This document shows, piece after piece, positions 24,888-33,967 of a DNA stretch of 37,822 nt (position 1 is the first letter of the stretch; every line of letters begins with the position of its first letter). The stretch comes from Alphaproteobacteria bacterium UBA1002 (GTDB lineage Bacteria > Pseudomonadota > Alphaproteobacteria > Rickettsiales > UBA998). Below the pieces are notes generated by a model. That model did no database searches, was not told the DNA's origin, and saw only the letters and a list, made by a program, of their open reading frames with translations. The stretch is taken from positions 42,353-80,174 of the forward strand of contig DBAU01000080.1 in the NCBI GenBank assembly GCA_002291845.1, given 5' to 3'. Position numbers and translations under genes: made by a program.

Positions 24888-25160
24888 ATGTCCCGTTTCT
24901 TGGTGGAGTTCTGGCCAGCCCTGCTGCCTCTATCGCTGTATGTTGTCTGGCTGACCTTGTTGCGGAAAGAAAAGACACGCCAGAAACTCACCTCCGGGCC
25001 ACTGTTCTGGACCATACTCTCCAGCGCTTTGCTCATCGCGGCCTGCCTGCTTTATTGGTCTGGCCACCAGACCACGCTGCATCGCGGTACCTATGTGCCC
25101 CCTACCTATAAACCGGGCGGGCGTATCACCCCGGGCGGCGTAGCGCCGCAGGTGCCATGA
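24888..25160 (+). CDS. DUF6111-like small membrane protein
   Basis: 90 residues with two membrane spans (about 6-24 and 41-58) and a conserved tail GTYVPPTYKPGGRITPGGV. From memory, this tail and the position just ahead of the CCA-adding enzyme match the DUF6111 family of alphaproteobacteria. The stop overlaps the next start (ATGA at 25157-25160), so the two are translationally coupled. Function unknown. Confidence 0.8.
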   Translation: MSRFLVEFWPALLPLSLYVVWLTLLRKEKTRQKLTSGPLFWTILSSALLIAACLLYWSGHQTTLHRGTYVPPTYKPGGRITPGGVAPQVP

Positions 25161-26374
25161 AAAACACCCTGCCGCCCCCCGAATGGCTCAAGCGTCCGCT
25201 GATACAGGCTATTACCGCGGCCTTTGCTGAGGCAGGTCGACCGATACGTTTTGTTGGAGGCGCGGTGCGCGATCATCTGATAGGACGCCCTGTTGGCGAC
25301 ATTGATGCCGCGACCACCGCCACCCCTGACGAAACGCTGGCCTTGCTGAAGCGGGCACGGATCAAAGCCATTCCCACCGGGCTGGCCCATGGTACCATCA
25401 CGGCTGTACGTGACCGAGAAACATTGGAGATTACCACTCTACGGCGTGATGTTGCCACCGATGGCCGTCATGCGGTTGTCGCGTTCACCGATGACTGGAA
25501 AGAAGACGCCGCCCGCCGCGATTTCACCATTAACGCGCTCTACCTCACGCCGGAGGGCACCTTGTATGATTATTTCGGCGGGCAGGAGGATCTGGCACGC
25601 GGCACCGTGCGCTTTATCGGCGAGCCCTCGGCGCGTATCGCAGAGGATTATTTGCGTATCCTGCGCTTTTTTCGCTTTCTTGCGACACATGGACGTGAAC
25701 CAGCCGAGATCGGTGCGCTGGCTGCCTGCGAATCGGCGGCGCTGGAACTGCTGAACCTCTCCGCCGAGCGTATCCGCCAGGAAATGCTGAAACTACTGGC
25801 CGCACCTGACCCCATCTCTGCGTTGGAGCTGATGCTACAGACCGGCGTGCTGCCAGTAGTCACTGGCCATGCCTTTGAACCGGTATGCCTGCGCCCTCTG
25901 CTTACACTTGAGCAGGCGCTGCATCTTAAGCCGCATCCGCTGGTGCGCTTGGCATGCCTCCTGCGCGCTGCCGGGGATGCGCCATCACAAAACACCGCCA
26001 TCGCGGCACGGTGGAAATTATCCGGCCACGAAGCGGCGCTGCTTCAGAAGCTCTGCGTGACTGTTACCGATTCCCTGATCGATAGCCATATGGTGCATCG
26101 CTTGCTTTATGCCCATGGCGAGGCAGAGGGGCCGCTGCACCTGCTGCTATTGGCTGCCGAAGCGGGGATGAACGGGCGTACTCTCTCCCCCCTCTGGTGG
26201 GAGGCCGCCCACTGGCCGGTGCCGCGTTTACCTGTTTCGGGGGAAGACCTGAAAGCCCGTGGCATCGCTGCAGGCCCCGCGATGGGCAAGGCCCTGCGTC
26301 GCCTCGAGCACGCGTGGATTGGCAGTGACTTTACCCTGACGCGCGAGACCTTGTTGCAGCTGCTCACGGCGTAG
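25157..26374 (+). CDS. CCA tRNA nucleotidyltransferase
   Basis: 405 residues, class II nucleotidyltransferase that adds or repairs the 3' CCA of tRNA. Clear marks are the IRFVGGAVRDHLIGRPVGDIDAATTATPDE head with the DxD metal site, TAVRDRETLEITTLRRDVATDGRH, the RRDFTINALY motif, FIGEPSARIAEDYLRILRFFRF and SAERIRQEM. The C-terminal helical half is less conserved but complete. It starts inside the stop of the upstream membrane-protein gene. Confidence 0.95.
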   Translation: MKNTLPPPEWLKRPLIQAITAAFAEAGRPIRFVGGAVRDHLIGRPVGDIDAATTATPDETLALLKRARIKAIPTGLAHGTITAVRDRETLEITTLRRDVATDGRHAVVAFTDDWKEDAARRDFTINALYLTPEGTLYDYFGGQEDLARGTVRFIGEPSARIAEDYLRILRFFRFLATHGREPAEIGALAACESAALELLNLSAERIRQEMLKLLAAPDPISALELMLQTGVLPVVTGHAFEPVCLRPLLTLEQALHLKPHPLVRLACLLRAAGDAPSQNTAIAARWKLSGHEAALLQKLCVTVTDSLIDSHMVHRLLYAHGEAEGPLHLLLLAAEAGMNGRTLSPLWWEAAHWPVPRLPVSGEDLKARGIAAGPAMGKALRRLEHAWIGSDFTLTRETLLQLLTA

Positions 26375-26485
26375 TTTGGCCACAATCCACGCTCTGATAG
26401 ACCGCCCCCTGTGCCCATAACCTCGTATTATTGATTTGTTAACTGTGCCTCGGTAAGGTCAATAAAAATTCTACGAGGAGTCCCC

Positions 26486-27217
26486 ATGGAAACGTCCATC
26501 CTGATCGTCGAGGACGAAGCAGCGATTGTCACGATGCTGCGCTATAACCTGGAGCGCGAGGGATTCCGCGTTTATTCCACCGGAGACGGTGAGGAAGCTA
26601 TCACCATGGTGAAGGAATACAAGCCGGACATCATCGTGCTCGACTGGATGCTGCCCTCCATGACCGGCATCGAGGTGTGCAAGCATCTGCGCTGGAATAC
26701 CGAAACCAAGAATATCCCCATCATCATGCTTTCCGCGCGTGGTGAGGAAGGCGACCGTATCCGCGGCCTCGACGTCGGCGCCGATGATTACATGGTGAAG
26801 CCCTTCTCCCCCGGCGAGCTGATCTCGCGCATCCGCGCCGTGTTCCGCCGCATCCGCCCCTCGCTGACCGAGCAGAAGCTCGAGTTCGCGGGCATCATTA
26901 TGGATATCTCCACCCATAAAGTGACCCGCGATGGCACGGAGGTGCATCTCTCGCCAACCGAATTCGGCCTGCTGCGCTATTTGATGGAGCATCCGGGCCG
27001 CGTATTCAGCCGCGAGCAGCTGCTGGATGCCGTCTGGGGCCATGATATTTACGTCGAGCTACGGACCGTGGACGTGCACATTCGTCGCCTTCGTAAAGCA
27101 CTGAATTACGACGGAAAACAGCCCGACCTCATCCGCACCGTGCGCTCCGCGGGCTATGCGCTGGAAGAAAACCCCGGCGGCAAGAACTACGCCAATACCG
27201 ACGGCGACGCGGAATAG
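26486..27217 (+). CDS. phoB: PhoB-type phosphate response regulator
   Basis: 243 residues. An OmpR-class regulator: receiver domain 1-120 with acidic pocket (VEDE), phospho-acceptor Asp53 in VLDWMLP, Thr/Ser switch in IIMLSARGEEGD and Lys in MVKPF; then a winged-helix DNA-binding domain with HLSPTEFGLLRYLMEHPGRVFSREQLLDAVWG and VDVHIRRLRKALN. The WGHDIYVELRTVDVHIRRLRKAL segment is strongly PhoB-like. GAGGAG stands just before the ATG. Its sensor kinase and the pst-phoU genes are not in the window, but phoX follows, which supports the phosphate assignment. Confidence 0.92.
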   Translation: METSILIVEDEAAIVTMLRYNLEREGFRVYSTGDGEEAITMVKEYKPDIIVLDWMLPSMTGIEVCKHLRWNTETKNIPIIMLSARGEEGDRIRGLDVGADDYMVKPFSPGELISRIRAVFRRIRPSLTEQKLEFAGIIMDISTHKVTRDGTEVHLSPTEFGLLRYLMEHPGRVFSREQLLDAVWGHDIYVELRTVDVHIRRLRKALNYDGKQPDLIRTVRSAGYALEENPGGKNYANTDGDAE

Positions 27218-27298
27218 ATTTCTCGTTTGCCTATGCTCCGGCCTTCTGGCCTCCACAAGTAAGCGTCACTTCACGGGCTCATGGCTGACTCGCGCCTC
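27217..27298 (+). repeat. Intergenic repeat, copy A
   Basis: Starts at the last base of the phoB stop codon with a GATTT...GTTTGCC...TGCT head, and its second half (27246-27298) aligns with 37546-37597 at roughly four of five bases, including an identical CTGACTCGCGCCTC. A small GGCC/GGCC palindrome lies between the two parts. It has no open frame of note. Family unknown. Confidence 0.6.
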
Positions 27299-27317
27299 CT
27301 GCGCTCAAATCAGGTAT

Positions 27318-27353
27318 CATTGTCATCCCAGCGAAAGCTAGGACCCAGAGCAC
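27318..27353. repeat. Short palindromic repeat unit of the TCATCCC-GCGAAAGC type
   Basis: The string TCATCCCAGCGAAAGCTAGG matches, with a degenerate stem, a dispersed palindrome familiar from many proteobacterial genomes (TCATCCCnGCGAAAGCnGGGATCC). Here the stem pairs TCC-AGC with GCT-GGA around a GAAA loop with one C/A mismatch. It lies between phoB and phoX, just after repeat copy A. Confidence 0.55.
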
Positions 27354-27403
27354 AGGTCGTGTGGATTCAAGCGTCCCGCGGATTGATAAAAAAGCAGCCT
27401 GCC

Positions 27404-27432
27404 TTTACGCTTGCAGCGCGTTGCGCTATATA
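27404..27432 (+). promoter_or_regulatory. Candidate phoX promoter
   Basis: TTTACG (27404-27409) and TATATA (27427-27432) are 17 bases apart. Transcription would begin about 27438-27440, right at the phoX ATG (27441), implying a leaderless message. No convincing Pho box (paired CTGTCAT repeats) is seen between phoB and phoX. Confidence 0.35.
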
Positions 27433-27440
27433 AAGAAGCC

Positions 27441-29339
27441 ATGAGCGACGCGCCGCATACTCCCCACCCCACGCTGGAGCAGGTCATCCTGAGCCGCCGG
27501 CAGTTTCTCGGGCTGGCGGGTGCAGCGGGCCTCGGTGCGCTGGCCGCCTCGGCTTTGCCGTCGCGGGTGCTGGCCAGCACGACGAGCCTGCAGCCCTCCA
27601 CCCTCACTTTTACCGAAATTCCTAAGCGGCTGGCTGCTGAGCCGGCGGTCGCACCCGGCTACCGCATTGAGCCGTTGATTTCCTGGGGCGACCCGCTGTT
27701 CGACCAGGGGGCGCGCTTTGACCCGTCCATCCAGTCACCCGCTGAGCAGGCGCGCCGCTTCGGCTTCAACAATGACTTCACTGCCTACCTGCCGCTGGAC
27801 GGCGCGAGCGATCATGGGCTGCTCTGCGTCAATCATGAATACACCATCCTGCGCCTCATGTTCCCTGGCCTGGAAAAGATCAACGAGCGCTATCAGGCCA
27901 CCGAAATGCAAGGCCGCGTAGAGCAGGAAGCCCATGGCTGCAGCGTGGTGGAGATCAAACGCCTGCCCGGCAAAGGCTGGCGTGCGCTGGAATCCAGCCG
28001 CTATAATCGCCGCATCACAGCAACTACCCCCGTACGCGTCAGCGGCCCGGCAGCGGGATCAACGCGACTGAAAACCAACGCCGATCCCACTGGCACGCGT
28101 GTGCTCGGCACGCTGGCCAATTGTGCCGGGGGCGTGACCCCATGGGGCACCGTGCTGACCTGTGAAGAGAACATCGATCAGTATTTCGCCAACATCCCGG
28201 ACGGTCATCCCGATAATGCGCTGTGGAAGCGCTACACCATCGGCAATAACGAGTATTACAACTGGCACCGCTTCGATGCGCGCTTCGACGTGACGAAGGA
28301 GCCGAACGAATGCAACCGCTTCGGCTGGGTGGTGGAGTATGACCCCTATGACCCGGAAGCCATGCCCGTCAAACGCACGGCGCTTGGCCGCTTTAAGCAT
28401 GAGTGCGCCACCTGCGTAGTCAATCCGGATGGGCGGGTGAGCGTCTATTCCGGCGATGATCAGGTGTTTGAGTATGTCTACCGCTTCGTGACCGCCAAAC
28501 CGTATGATCCGGCCAACCGCGCCGCCAACCGCCATTTGCTCGATGAAGGCACGCTGAGCGTGGCGCGCTTTGAGCCGGACGGCACGCTGCGCTGGCTGCC
28601 GCTGGTGCATGGGCAGGGACCGCTGACCAAGGAGAACGGCTTCCGCGATCAGGCAGAGGTCGTGATTTACGCCCGCCGCGCCGCGGATTTGGTGGGGGCC
28701 ACCCCGATGGACCGTCCAGAGGATGTGGAAGTCACCGCGCAAGGCCGGGTGTATGTCTCGCTCACCAAGAATTACGACCGCAAAAAGGCCCAGCGCCTGC
28801 CAGCCAATCGCCGCGGCCCGAACCCTTACGGCCATGTCATCGAGATGATTCCGCCCAAAGCCGGCGCTGGCCGCAACCATACGGCGGAAACCTATCGCTG
28901 GCAGGTGTTTCTGGAGGGCGGCGATCCCGCCCAGGAGGAGCATCTGGCGAGCTACCTCCATCGCCCGAGCGAGCATGGCTGGCTGACCAACCCGGATAAT
29001 CTGGCCTCCGACCGCGACAATAACCTGTGGATCTGCACCGACGGCCAGCAGGAAGCGATTAGCAGCGGCGAAGGTATCTACGCGGTGCCCACCACGGGGG
29101 CTGAGCGCGGCAAGCCGAAGCTGTTTTTCACCGCCCCCATCGGCGCTGAGGTCACCGGTCCCTCCTTCACGCCGGATGGGACGACGTTGTTTGTTTCTAT
29201 CCAGCATCCGGGGGAGCTGCCTGAGGATTCAACCTTCGAACACCCCTCGACCCACTGGCCAAGCGAGCGCCCGGGTGGCCCCCCACGTCCGACGGTTGTC
29301 GCCATTACTAAGGACAATGATGGTCTGATCGGGCGCTGA
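27441..29339 (+). CDS. phoX: PhoX-family alkaline phosphatase (DUF839)
   Basis: 632 residues from the ATG at 27441. A twin-arginine signal, SRRQFLGLAGAAGLGALAAS, at about residues 18-40 sends the folded protein to the periplasm. The family's marks follow: GFNNDFTAYLPLDGASDHGLLCVNHEYT, GVTPWGTVLTCEENIDQYF, GRFKHECATCVVNPDGRVSVYSGDD, and DRPEDVEVTAQGRVYVSLTKN, with NPDNLASDRDNNLWICTDG and TGPSFTPDGTTLFVSIQHPGE near the end. PhoX enzymes hydrolyse phosphomonoesters with iron and calcium cofactors. It follows phoB, consistent with phosphate-starvation control. Confidence 0.93.
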   Translation: MSDAPHTPHPTLEQVILSRRQFLGLAGAAGLGALAASALPSRVLASTTSLQPSTLTFTEIPKRLAAEPAVAPGYRIEPLISWGDPLFDQGARFDPSIQSPAEQARRFGFNNDFTAYLPLDGASDHGLLCVNHEYTILRLMFPGLEKINERYQATEMQGRVEQEAHGCSVVEIKRLPGKGWRALESSRYNRRITATTPVRVSGPAAGSTRLKTNADPTGTRVLGTLANCAGGVTPWGTVLTCEENIDQYFANIPDGHPDNALWKRYTIGNNEYYNWHRFDARFDVTKEPNECNRFGWVVEYDPYDPEAMPVKRTALGRFKHECATCVVNPDGRVSVYSGDDQVFEYVYRFVTAKPYDPANRAANRHLLDEGTLSVARFEPDGTLRWLPLVHGQGPLTKENGFRDQAEVVIYARRAADLVGATPMDRPEDVEVTAQGRVYVSLTKNYDRKKAQRLPANRRGPNPYGHVIEMIPPKAGAGRNHTAETYRWQVFLEGGDPAQEEHLASYLHRPSEHGWLTNPDNLASDRDNNLWICTDGQQEAISSGEGIYAVPTTGAERGKPKLFFTAPIGAEVTGPSFTPDGTTLFVSIQHPGELPEDSTFEHPSTHWPSERPGGPPRPTVVAITKDNDGLIGR

Positions 29340-29407
29340 GGCAGCGCCGATCTTTTCAATGTTTCCGCCCCATCTTTAGGATGGAACCCCATTATATTTT
29401 GCGGCGC

Positions 29408-30313
29408 TTACACCTCGGCCATCACTTCAGGTGTTTGTTTTTTCTGCACCCGCCGCAAATTCACAATGGCTACCCCGGCAATGACAACGACGCCACCCAC
29501 CAATGTCATCAGCGCCGGGCGCTCACCGATCCACACCCAAGCAAGAAACGTGGCGGAAATCGGAATCAGATACATGAAGCTGGCCACCCGGGAGGCCGGT
29601 AAGCGCATCAGCACGTAGCCCCAGAAAAGATACCCGATAAACGACACGATCACCGCTAAATGCATCAGCGCCCATACGCCGGGGGAACCCAGCTGCGCCA
29701 AAGCCTTGGGAAACACGGCCCAGCCAAAGGGCAGCACGGAGAGCGCCGCGGCCAGCGTCATGTACGTGGTCAGGTCATACGGACTATAGCGTGAAAGCAG
29801 CGGCTTCTGGGTCAGGGTCATCACCGCGGCGGATAATGCGGCTACCAGCACATAGGCCGCGCCCCACTCGAGCGCAAAGCCTTCCGGCTTGGAGAGCGCA
29901 ATCACCGCCGCGCCGAGAAAACTGATCGCAATGCCACCGCCGGTTTTCCAACCGAAACGCTCCTTTAGAAATAGCGCTGATAGCAGCACGATAAACACGG
30001 GCCCGATTGCCACGATAAATCCTGCGGTCGCAGCGGTGACTGTTTGCAACCCGAAGCCTAGGCCTAGGTTATAGAGCATCAGCCCTACTACTCCGCAGAC
30101 GGCGATGGGGGGAATATCCTTCGTCGCGGGACGCTGTATGCCCTTCACTGCGCCAATCAGCAGCATGAGCACCGCTGCACCCGTCAGGCGGAACGCCGTC
30201 ACCTCCAGCGGCGTAAAATCACGTACCGCAATACGGATGGCCGGAAACGCTGAGGGCCAGCTCAACAAAAGGCCCATCAGGGCAAAAGGCAAGGCAAGGG
30301 AGGATGCGCGCAT
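29408..30313 (-). CDS. DMT superfamily (EamA) transporter
   Basis: 301 residues with about ten hydrophobic segments in two EamA repeats. Visible marks are LLLSWPSAFPAIRIAVRDFTPLEVTAFRL (first helix pair), VTAATAGFIVAIGPVFIVLLSALFLKERFG and the closing LPASRVASFMYLIPISATFLAWVWIGERPAL, which suit the RhaT/YdcZ-like drug/metabolite exporter group. It is only distantly like the other EamA protein at 20656-21573. Substrate unknown. It is convergent with phoX and follows the helical protein gene at 31209. Confidence 0.92.
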   Translation of the reverse strand: MRASSLALPFALMGLLLSWPSAFPAIRIAVRDFTPLEVTAFRLTGAAVLMLLIGAVKGIQRPATKDIPPIAVCGVVGLMLYNLGLGFGLQTVTAATAGFIVAIGPVFIVLLSALFLKERFGWKTGGGIAISFLGAAVIALSKPEGFALEWGAAYVLVAALSAAVMTLTQKPLLSRYSPYDLTTYMTLAAALSVLPFGWAVFPKALAQLGSPGVWALMHLAVIVSFIGYLFWGYVLMRLPASRVASFMYLIPISATFLAWVWIGERPALMTLVGGVVVIAGVAIVNLRRVQKKQTPEVMAEV

Positions 30314-30363
30314 GTGTTCTCATAGCAGAGACGCAATAAGGAAAGAAGCAAAACACGGACGCG

Positions 30364-31209
30364 TTAGAACCGCCCGCGGCCCTGACCCTGCGCCTGACGC
30401 ATCGCATTTTCAACAAACTTCCCAGCAATATTCATGCCCTGGGAAGCCAGGGATTTCACGGTGTCTTTCGCTTCCTCATAGACCGCAAGCTGTGCCGTGG
30501 CGAAGTGCATCATCGCCTGATCGATACGTTTGATTTCGTCATCGGCGGCTTTTCCTGCTTCCTGTACCTTACCACTTGCCTGGCCAATTTCTTCCGGCTT
30601 CAGGCGGCCCATGGAAAGGAGCGCGCGCAGGGCTTTGCGGAGCTCGTCATGCTCCAGATGCTCCACGGCCGCCTGCACTTCCGCCAAGCCGATTTGCCCC
30701 TTCCTGAGCTTATCCAGAAGGTTCTTCAGCATGGCACAATCCGAGACCACCACATTGGCCTCCTCAATGCGGGTCTGGGCGTTGCGGTCGGCCTTCTCGG
30801 CAAGCAGGGCCACAAAAAGCACCGTGTAATCCTTGTAGCGCTGCTTGAGCAGGGCGCGTTCCTCGCGGTCCGGCTCCGGCGGCGCCGAGGTTTCACCCGG
30901 CCGCGCCACGGCCGTGGAGGCAGAGAAATGCTGCTGGCCGCGCCCGGCGGTCATGGGCTTGGCCTGAATATGGCGGAGCATCGCCACGTCATAGGCCAGC
31001 CGTTCCGCCGATAAACGGCTATTTTTGGTCAGACCACGATCCTCTCCTGACATCAGGGCACGGATGGCATCATGATAATATTCGATACGCGGGCGATAAT
31101 CCCCTTCCTGTCCAAAGATCAGGTACGCCGCCTCGATGCCGCGGATCTGCTCATAGATGCGGTCCAGCAGCTGGATAAGGGTGGCTTGTTCCTGTGGCGA
31201 TGGTTTCAC
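30364..31209 (-). CDS. Helical cytoplasmic protein of unknown function
   Basis: 281 residues, no signal peptide or membrane span. N-terminal helical part (about 1-85: LIQLLDRIYEQIRGIEAAYLIFG and YYHDAIRALMSGEDRGLTKNSRL), a Pro/Ala-rich linker near 100-115, then a long charged helical stretch with FVALLAEKADRNAQTRIEEANVV and HDELRKALRALLSMGRLKPEEI, and a closing KDTVKSLASQGMNIAGKFVENAM. I recognise no family. Coding is supported by amino-acid composition and by an adjacent downstream gene on the same strand. It diverges from hemW. Confidence 0.8.
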   Translation of the reverse strand: MKPSPQEQATLIQLLDRIYEQIRGIEAAYLIFGQEGDYRPRIEYYHDAIRALMSGEDRGLTKNSRLSAERLAYDVAMLRHIQAKPMTAGRGQQHFSASTAVARPGETSAPPEPDREERALLKQRYKDYTVLFVALLAEKADRNAQTRIEEANVVVSDCAMLKNLLDKLRKGQIGLAEVQAAVEHLEHDELRKALRALLSMGRLKPEEIGQASGKVQEAGKAADDEIKRIDQAMMHFATAQLAVYEEAKDTVKSLASQGMNIAGKFVENAMRQAQGQGRGRF

Positions 31210-31282
31210 GTAATCGGCTTGGATAGGGTGTTATAAGCGTATATGTAGCGTGTATTTACGGAATTACCAATCGGCAAGCCCT

Positions 31283-32437
31283 ATGATGCCTCTGGCGCTT
31301 TATATTCACTGGCCGTTTTGCAAGGCTAAATGCCCCTATTGCGACTTTAATAGCCATGTGCGAGCCTCCGTGGATGAAGCCGCATGGGAGCGCGCATTGC
31401 TCAGCGAGCTGGATCACGCGCTATCTCTGCTGCCGGGCGGCTATCAACTGGTGAGCATTTTCTTTGGCGGAGGAACGCCGTCGCTGATGCCGCCTCGGAT
31501 GGCCGCCACACTGATCGAGCGTGCCACCACACGGCTTCAGGTGAGTGACAGGCTGGAAATAACACTGGAAGCCAACCCAACCTCCGCCGAAGCACAGACC
31601 TTTGAAGGCTTCCGGCACGCGGGCGTCAACCGTCTGTCCCTCGGCATTCAGTCACTCCGGGCCGCGGATCTGAAGTTCCTCGGACGGCAGCATAACGTCG
31701 CAGAAGCGCGGGCAGCCTTGGAGCTTGCGCAGCGCATCTTTCCGCGCTTCTCGTTTGATCTGATCTATGCCCGCCCCGGCCAGACGCTCGCTGACTGGCG
31801 GGCCGAGCTGGATGAAGCGTTGGCTATGGCGGGGGAGCACCTGTCGCTCTATCAGCTGACCATCGAGCCAGACACGCCGTTTGAACGTGTCTACAAAGCC
31901 GGAGATTTCACACTGCCTGATGAGGAAACCGCCGCGGCGCTCTACGAGCATACGCTGGCACGTTGTGCGGAAGCAGGATTGCAACGGTACGAGGTGTCTA
32001 ATTTTGCCGAGCCGGGGCAGGAGAGCCGCCATAACCTCGCCTATTGGCGTGGGGAGGTGTATCTCGGCATCGGCCCAGGTGCCCATGGGCGCTATCGCGA
32101 TCATGCAGGGAGATGGGTGGCAACCACCACGGTGAAATCGCCGGAGCGATGGCTGACGCAGGTGCAGACGAAGGGTCATGGACAAGAAGAATCGCGCCAT
32201 GTGCCGCCACTGGAGCGCGCTGAGGAAATCCTACTCACCGCACTACGTCTACGGGAGGGTCTTAACAAGGGGGCTTTGCATGAGGCCACGGGAGTCACCC
32301 TCTCGTCAGTTGCTCCTCTACCTGCCCGGGAAAAACTGATCCGCATGGGTCTGATGGAGGAAAACAACACCCATCTGCGCGTCACCGATGCCGGGCTGCA
32401 CGTGCTCGATACGCTTCTGGGTGCATTGGTGGCGTGA
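31283..32437 (+). CDS. hemW: Radical SAM heme chaperone HemW
   Basis: 384 residues from the ATG at 31283; an upstream start at 31250 would add eleven residues unlike the family. HemW inserts heme into respiratory enzymes and is often annotated as an oxygen-independent coproporphyrinogen oxidase. The radical SAM cluster motif is CKAKCPYCDF (CxxxCxxC), followed by FFGGGTPSLMP, LEANPTSAE, GVNRLSLGIQSL, FDLIYARPGQTLADW, YQLTIEPDTPF and GIGPGAHGRY. Its stop is three bases from the convergent degP-like stop. Confidence 0.94.
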   Translation: MMPLALYIHWPFCKAKCPYCDFNSHVRASVDEAAWERALLSELDHALSLLPGGYQLVSIFFGGGTPSLMPPRMAATLIERATTRLQVSDRLEITLEANPTSAEAQTFEGFRHAGVNRLSLGIQSLRAADLKFLGRQHNVAEARAALELAQRIFPRFSFDLIYARPGQTLADWRAELDEALAMAGEHLSLYQLTIEPDTPFERVYKAGDFTLPDEETAAALYEHTLARCAEAGLQRYEVSNFAEPGQESRHNLAYWRGEVYLGIGPGAHGRYRDHAGRWVATTTVKSPERWLTQVQTKGHGQEESRHVPPLERAEEILLTALRLREGLNKGALHEATGVTLSSVAPLPAREKLIRMGLMEENNTHLRVTDAGLHVLDTLLGALVA

Positions 32438-32440
32438 GGC

Positions 32441-33922
32441 TTATTCCTTGACCTTAGACGAGGTGGGCAACGTGATGTAGGATTCCGATTTGCCGCGGGC
32501 CACACGCACCAGCGCATATTCTCTTCCGGCATCTGCTGCTTCTTTAATTGCAGCGCGGAACTCCTGCACCGTTTTTACCGCCGTTTGATTCACACCGACA
32601 ATGATATCAAGGCGACGTACTCCCCGCTTTACCGCAGCCCCACCACGATCCACAGAAACGATCACAACGCCGGCACGCACCTCTTTAAGGCCAAGCTGTG
32701 AGGCGAGTGTATCATCTAACGTGCGCAGGCGCATACCAAGGAATTGTTCACCCTTCATGTCTTTGGGAGCACTTCTCTTCTTGTTTTTCTGGCTTGCTTC
32801 CTCGGTTTCATCTAACTCGCCCAGCTTTACTGTAAAGCGGCGCTCGCGGCTATCGCGCCATACCACCACTTCCACCTGGCTTCCGATTTTGGTTTCTGCA
32901 ACCAGTCGAGGCAGATGACGCATTTCCTTAATGGGCTGGCCATTGAAAGAAAGCACGATATCTCCTGTTTTCAGGCCAGACTCGGCGGCGGGGCTGCCTT
33001 CATTCACTTCCAGCACCAGCGCACCACGCGCAGTCTCCAGCCCCACACTCTCGGCAATTTCATCGGTCACTTGCTGGATTTTAACGCCCAGCCATCCACG
33101 GTGGGTACGGCCAAACTGCCGCAGCTGCTCAAGGACTGGCTTAGCCAGCTCGGAGGGCGTGGCAAAGCCAATCCCAATATTGCCCCCCGTGGGAGAAAAG
33201 ATCGCCGTGGAAATACCGACCACTTCGCCATTCATGTTGAACATCGGGCCGCCGGAATTGCCGCGGTTGATGGCAGCATCCGTTTGCAGGAAATCATCAA
33301 ATGGCCCAGCGTTAATGTTGCGCGCTCGCGCCGAAATAATGCCTGCCGTGACCGTACCACCAAGGCCAAACGGGTTACCGATGGCAAGCACCCAATCACC
33401 CACACGGGTCTGGTCAGAATCACCGAAGGTGACATATGGGAGCGGCCTGGAGCTCTCTACTTTTAACAAGGCAATATCTGTTTTCGGATCACGGCCAACA
33501 ACATCGGCCTCAAGCTTAGTATCATTTTGAAAAATAACGGTGATCTGCTCAGCATTCTGAATCACGTGATTATTGGTGACGATATAGCCTGCAGAATCAA
33601 TCACGAAGCCTGAACCGAGGGATTGCACCTCACGCTCAACCGGCATGCCATGTTCTCCATCAGGCATCCCAAAACGCTCAAAGAAATCACGGAACTGTTC
33701 TTCTTGTCCTGGTGGCAACATAAACGGAAACCCGGGGATGCTCCCTCCCGCATTCCCTTTGATTTTCTGCGAGGTGGAAATATTTACCACCGCCGGACTC
33801 AACCGCTCTACCAGGTCGGCAAAGCTCTCAGGGGTTGGCCGTGCCACGCCGGATTTCGGCCACGCCAGTGTGGCGAGGCTCACAGCAATCAGCAAAAGCG
33901 GGAACAGGCGGCGAATGTGCAT
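32441..33922 (-). CDS. degP: Do-family periplasmic serine protease/chaperone
   Basis: 493 residues. Signal peptide about 1-27. Trypsin-like protease domain with complete triad His119 (IVTNNHVI), Asp149 (KTDIALLKV) and Ser223 (GNSGGPMF), preceded by a disordered LA-loop region rich in Pro, Gly and Phe. Two PDZ domains follow (HRGWLGVKIQQV... and QFLGMRLRTLDD...). It degrades or refolds damaged periplasmic proteins. Whether it is DegP or DegQ cannot be settled from one sequence. It lies 45 bases after hflC on the same strand, the usual alphaproteobacterial hflK-hflC-degP order. Confidence 0.95.
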   Translation of the reverse strand: MHIRRLFPLLLIAVSLATLAWPKSGVARPTPESFADLVERLSPAVVNISTSQKIKGNAGGSIPGFPFMLPPGQEEQFRDFFERFGMPDGEHGMPVEREVQSLGSGFVIDSAGYIVTNNHVIQNAEQITVIFQNDTKLEADVVGRDPKTDIALLKVESSRPLPYVTFGDSDQTRVGDWVLAIGNPFGLGGTVTAGIISARARNINAGPFDDFLQTDAAINRGNSGGPMFNMNGEVVGISTAIFSPTGGNIGIGFATPSELAKPVLEQLRQFGRTHRGWLGVKIQQVTDEIAESVGLETARGALVLEVNEGSPAAESGLKTGDIVLSFNGQPIKEMRHLPRLVAETKIGSQVEVVVWRDSRERRFTVKLGELDETEEASQKNKKRSAPKDMKGEQFLGMRLRTLDDTLASQLGLKEVRAGVVIVSVDRGGAAVKRGVRRLDIIVGVNQTAVKTVQEFRAAIKEAADAGREYALVRVARGKSESYITLPTSSKVKE

Positions 33923-33967
33923 GATGGCCTCATCACTAAATAAAAAAGAGGTCGAGAAAGAGATGGT

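Noticed and set aside
26375..26485. Possible Pho box before phoB
   Set aside because: CTGTGCC and GGTAAGGTC lie at about the right distance but match the consensus too poorly.
28059..29207. Long open frame of 382 codons on the minus strand
   Set aside because: It lies wholly inside phoX, antisense, and its His/Arg/Ala-rich product resembles no protein; it is a mirror of GC-rich coding sequence.
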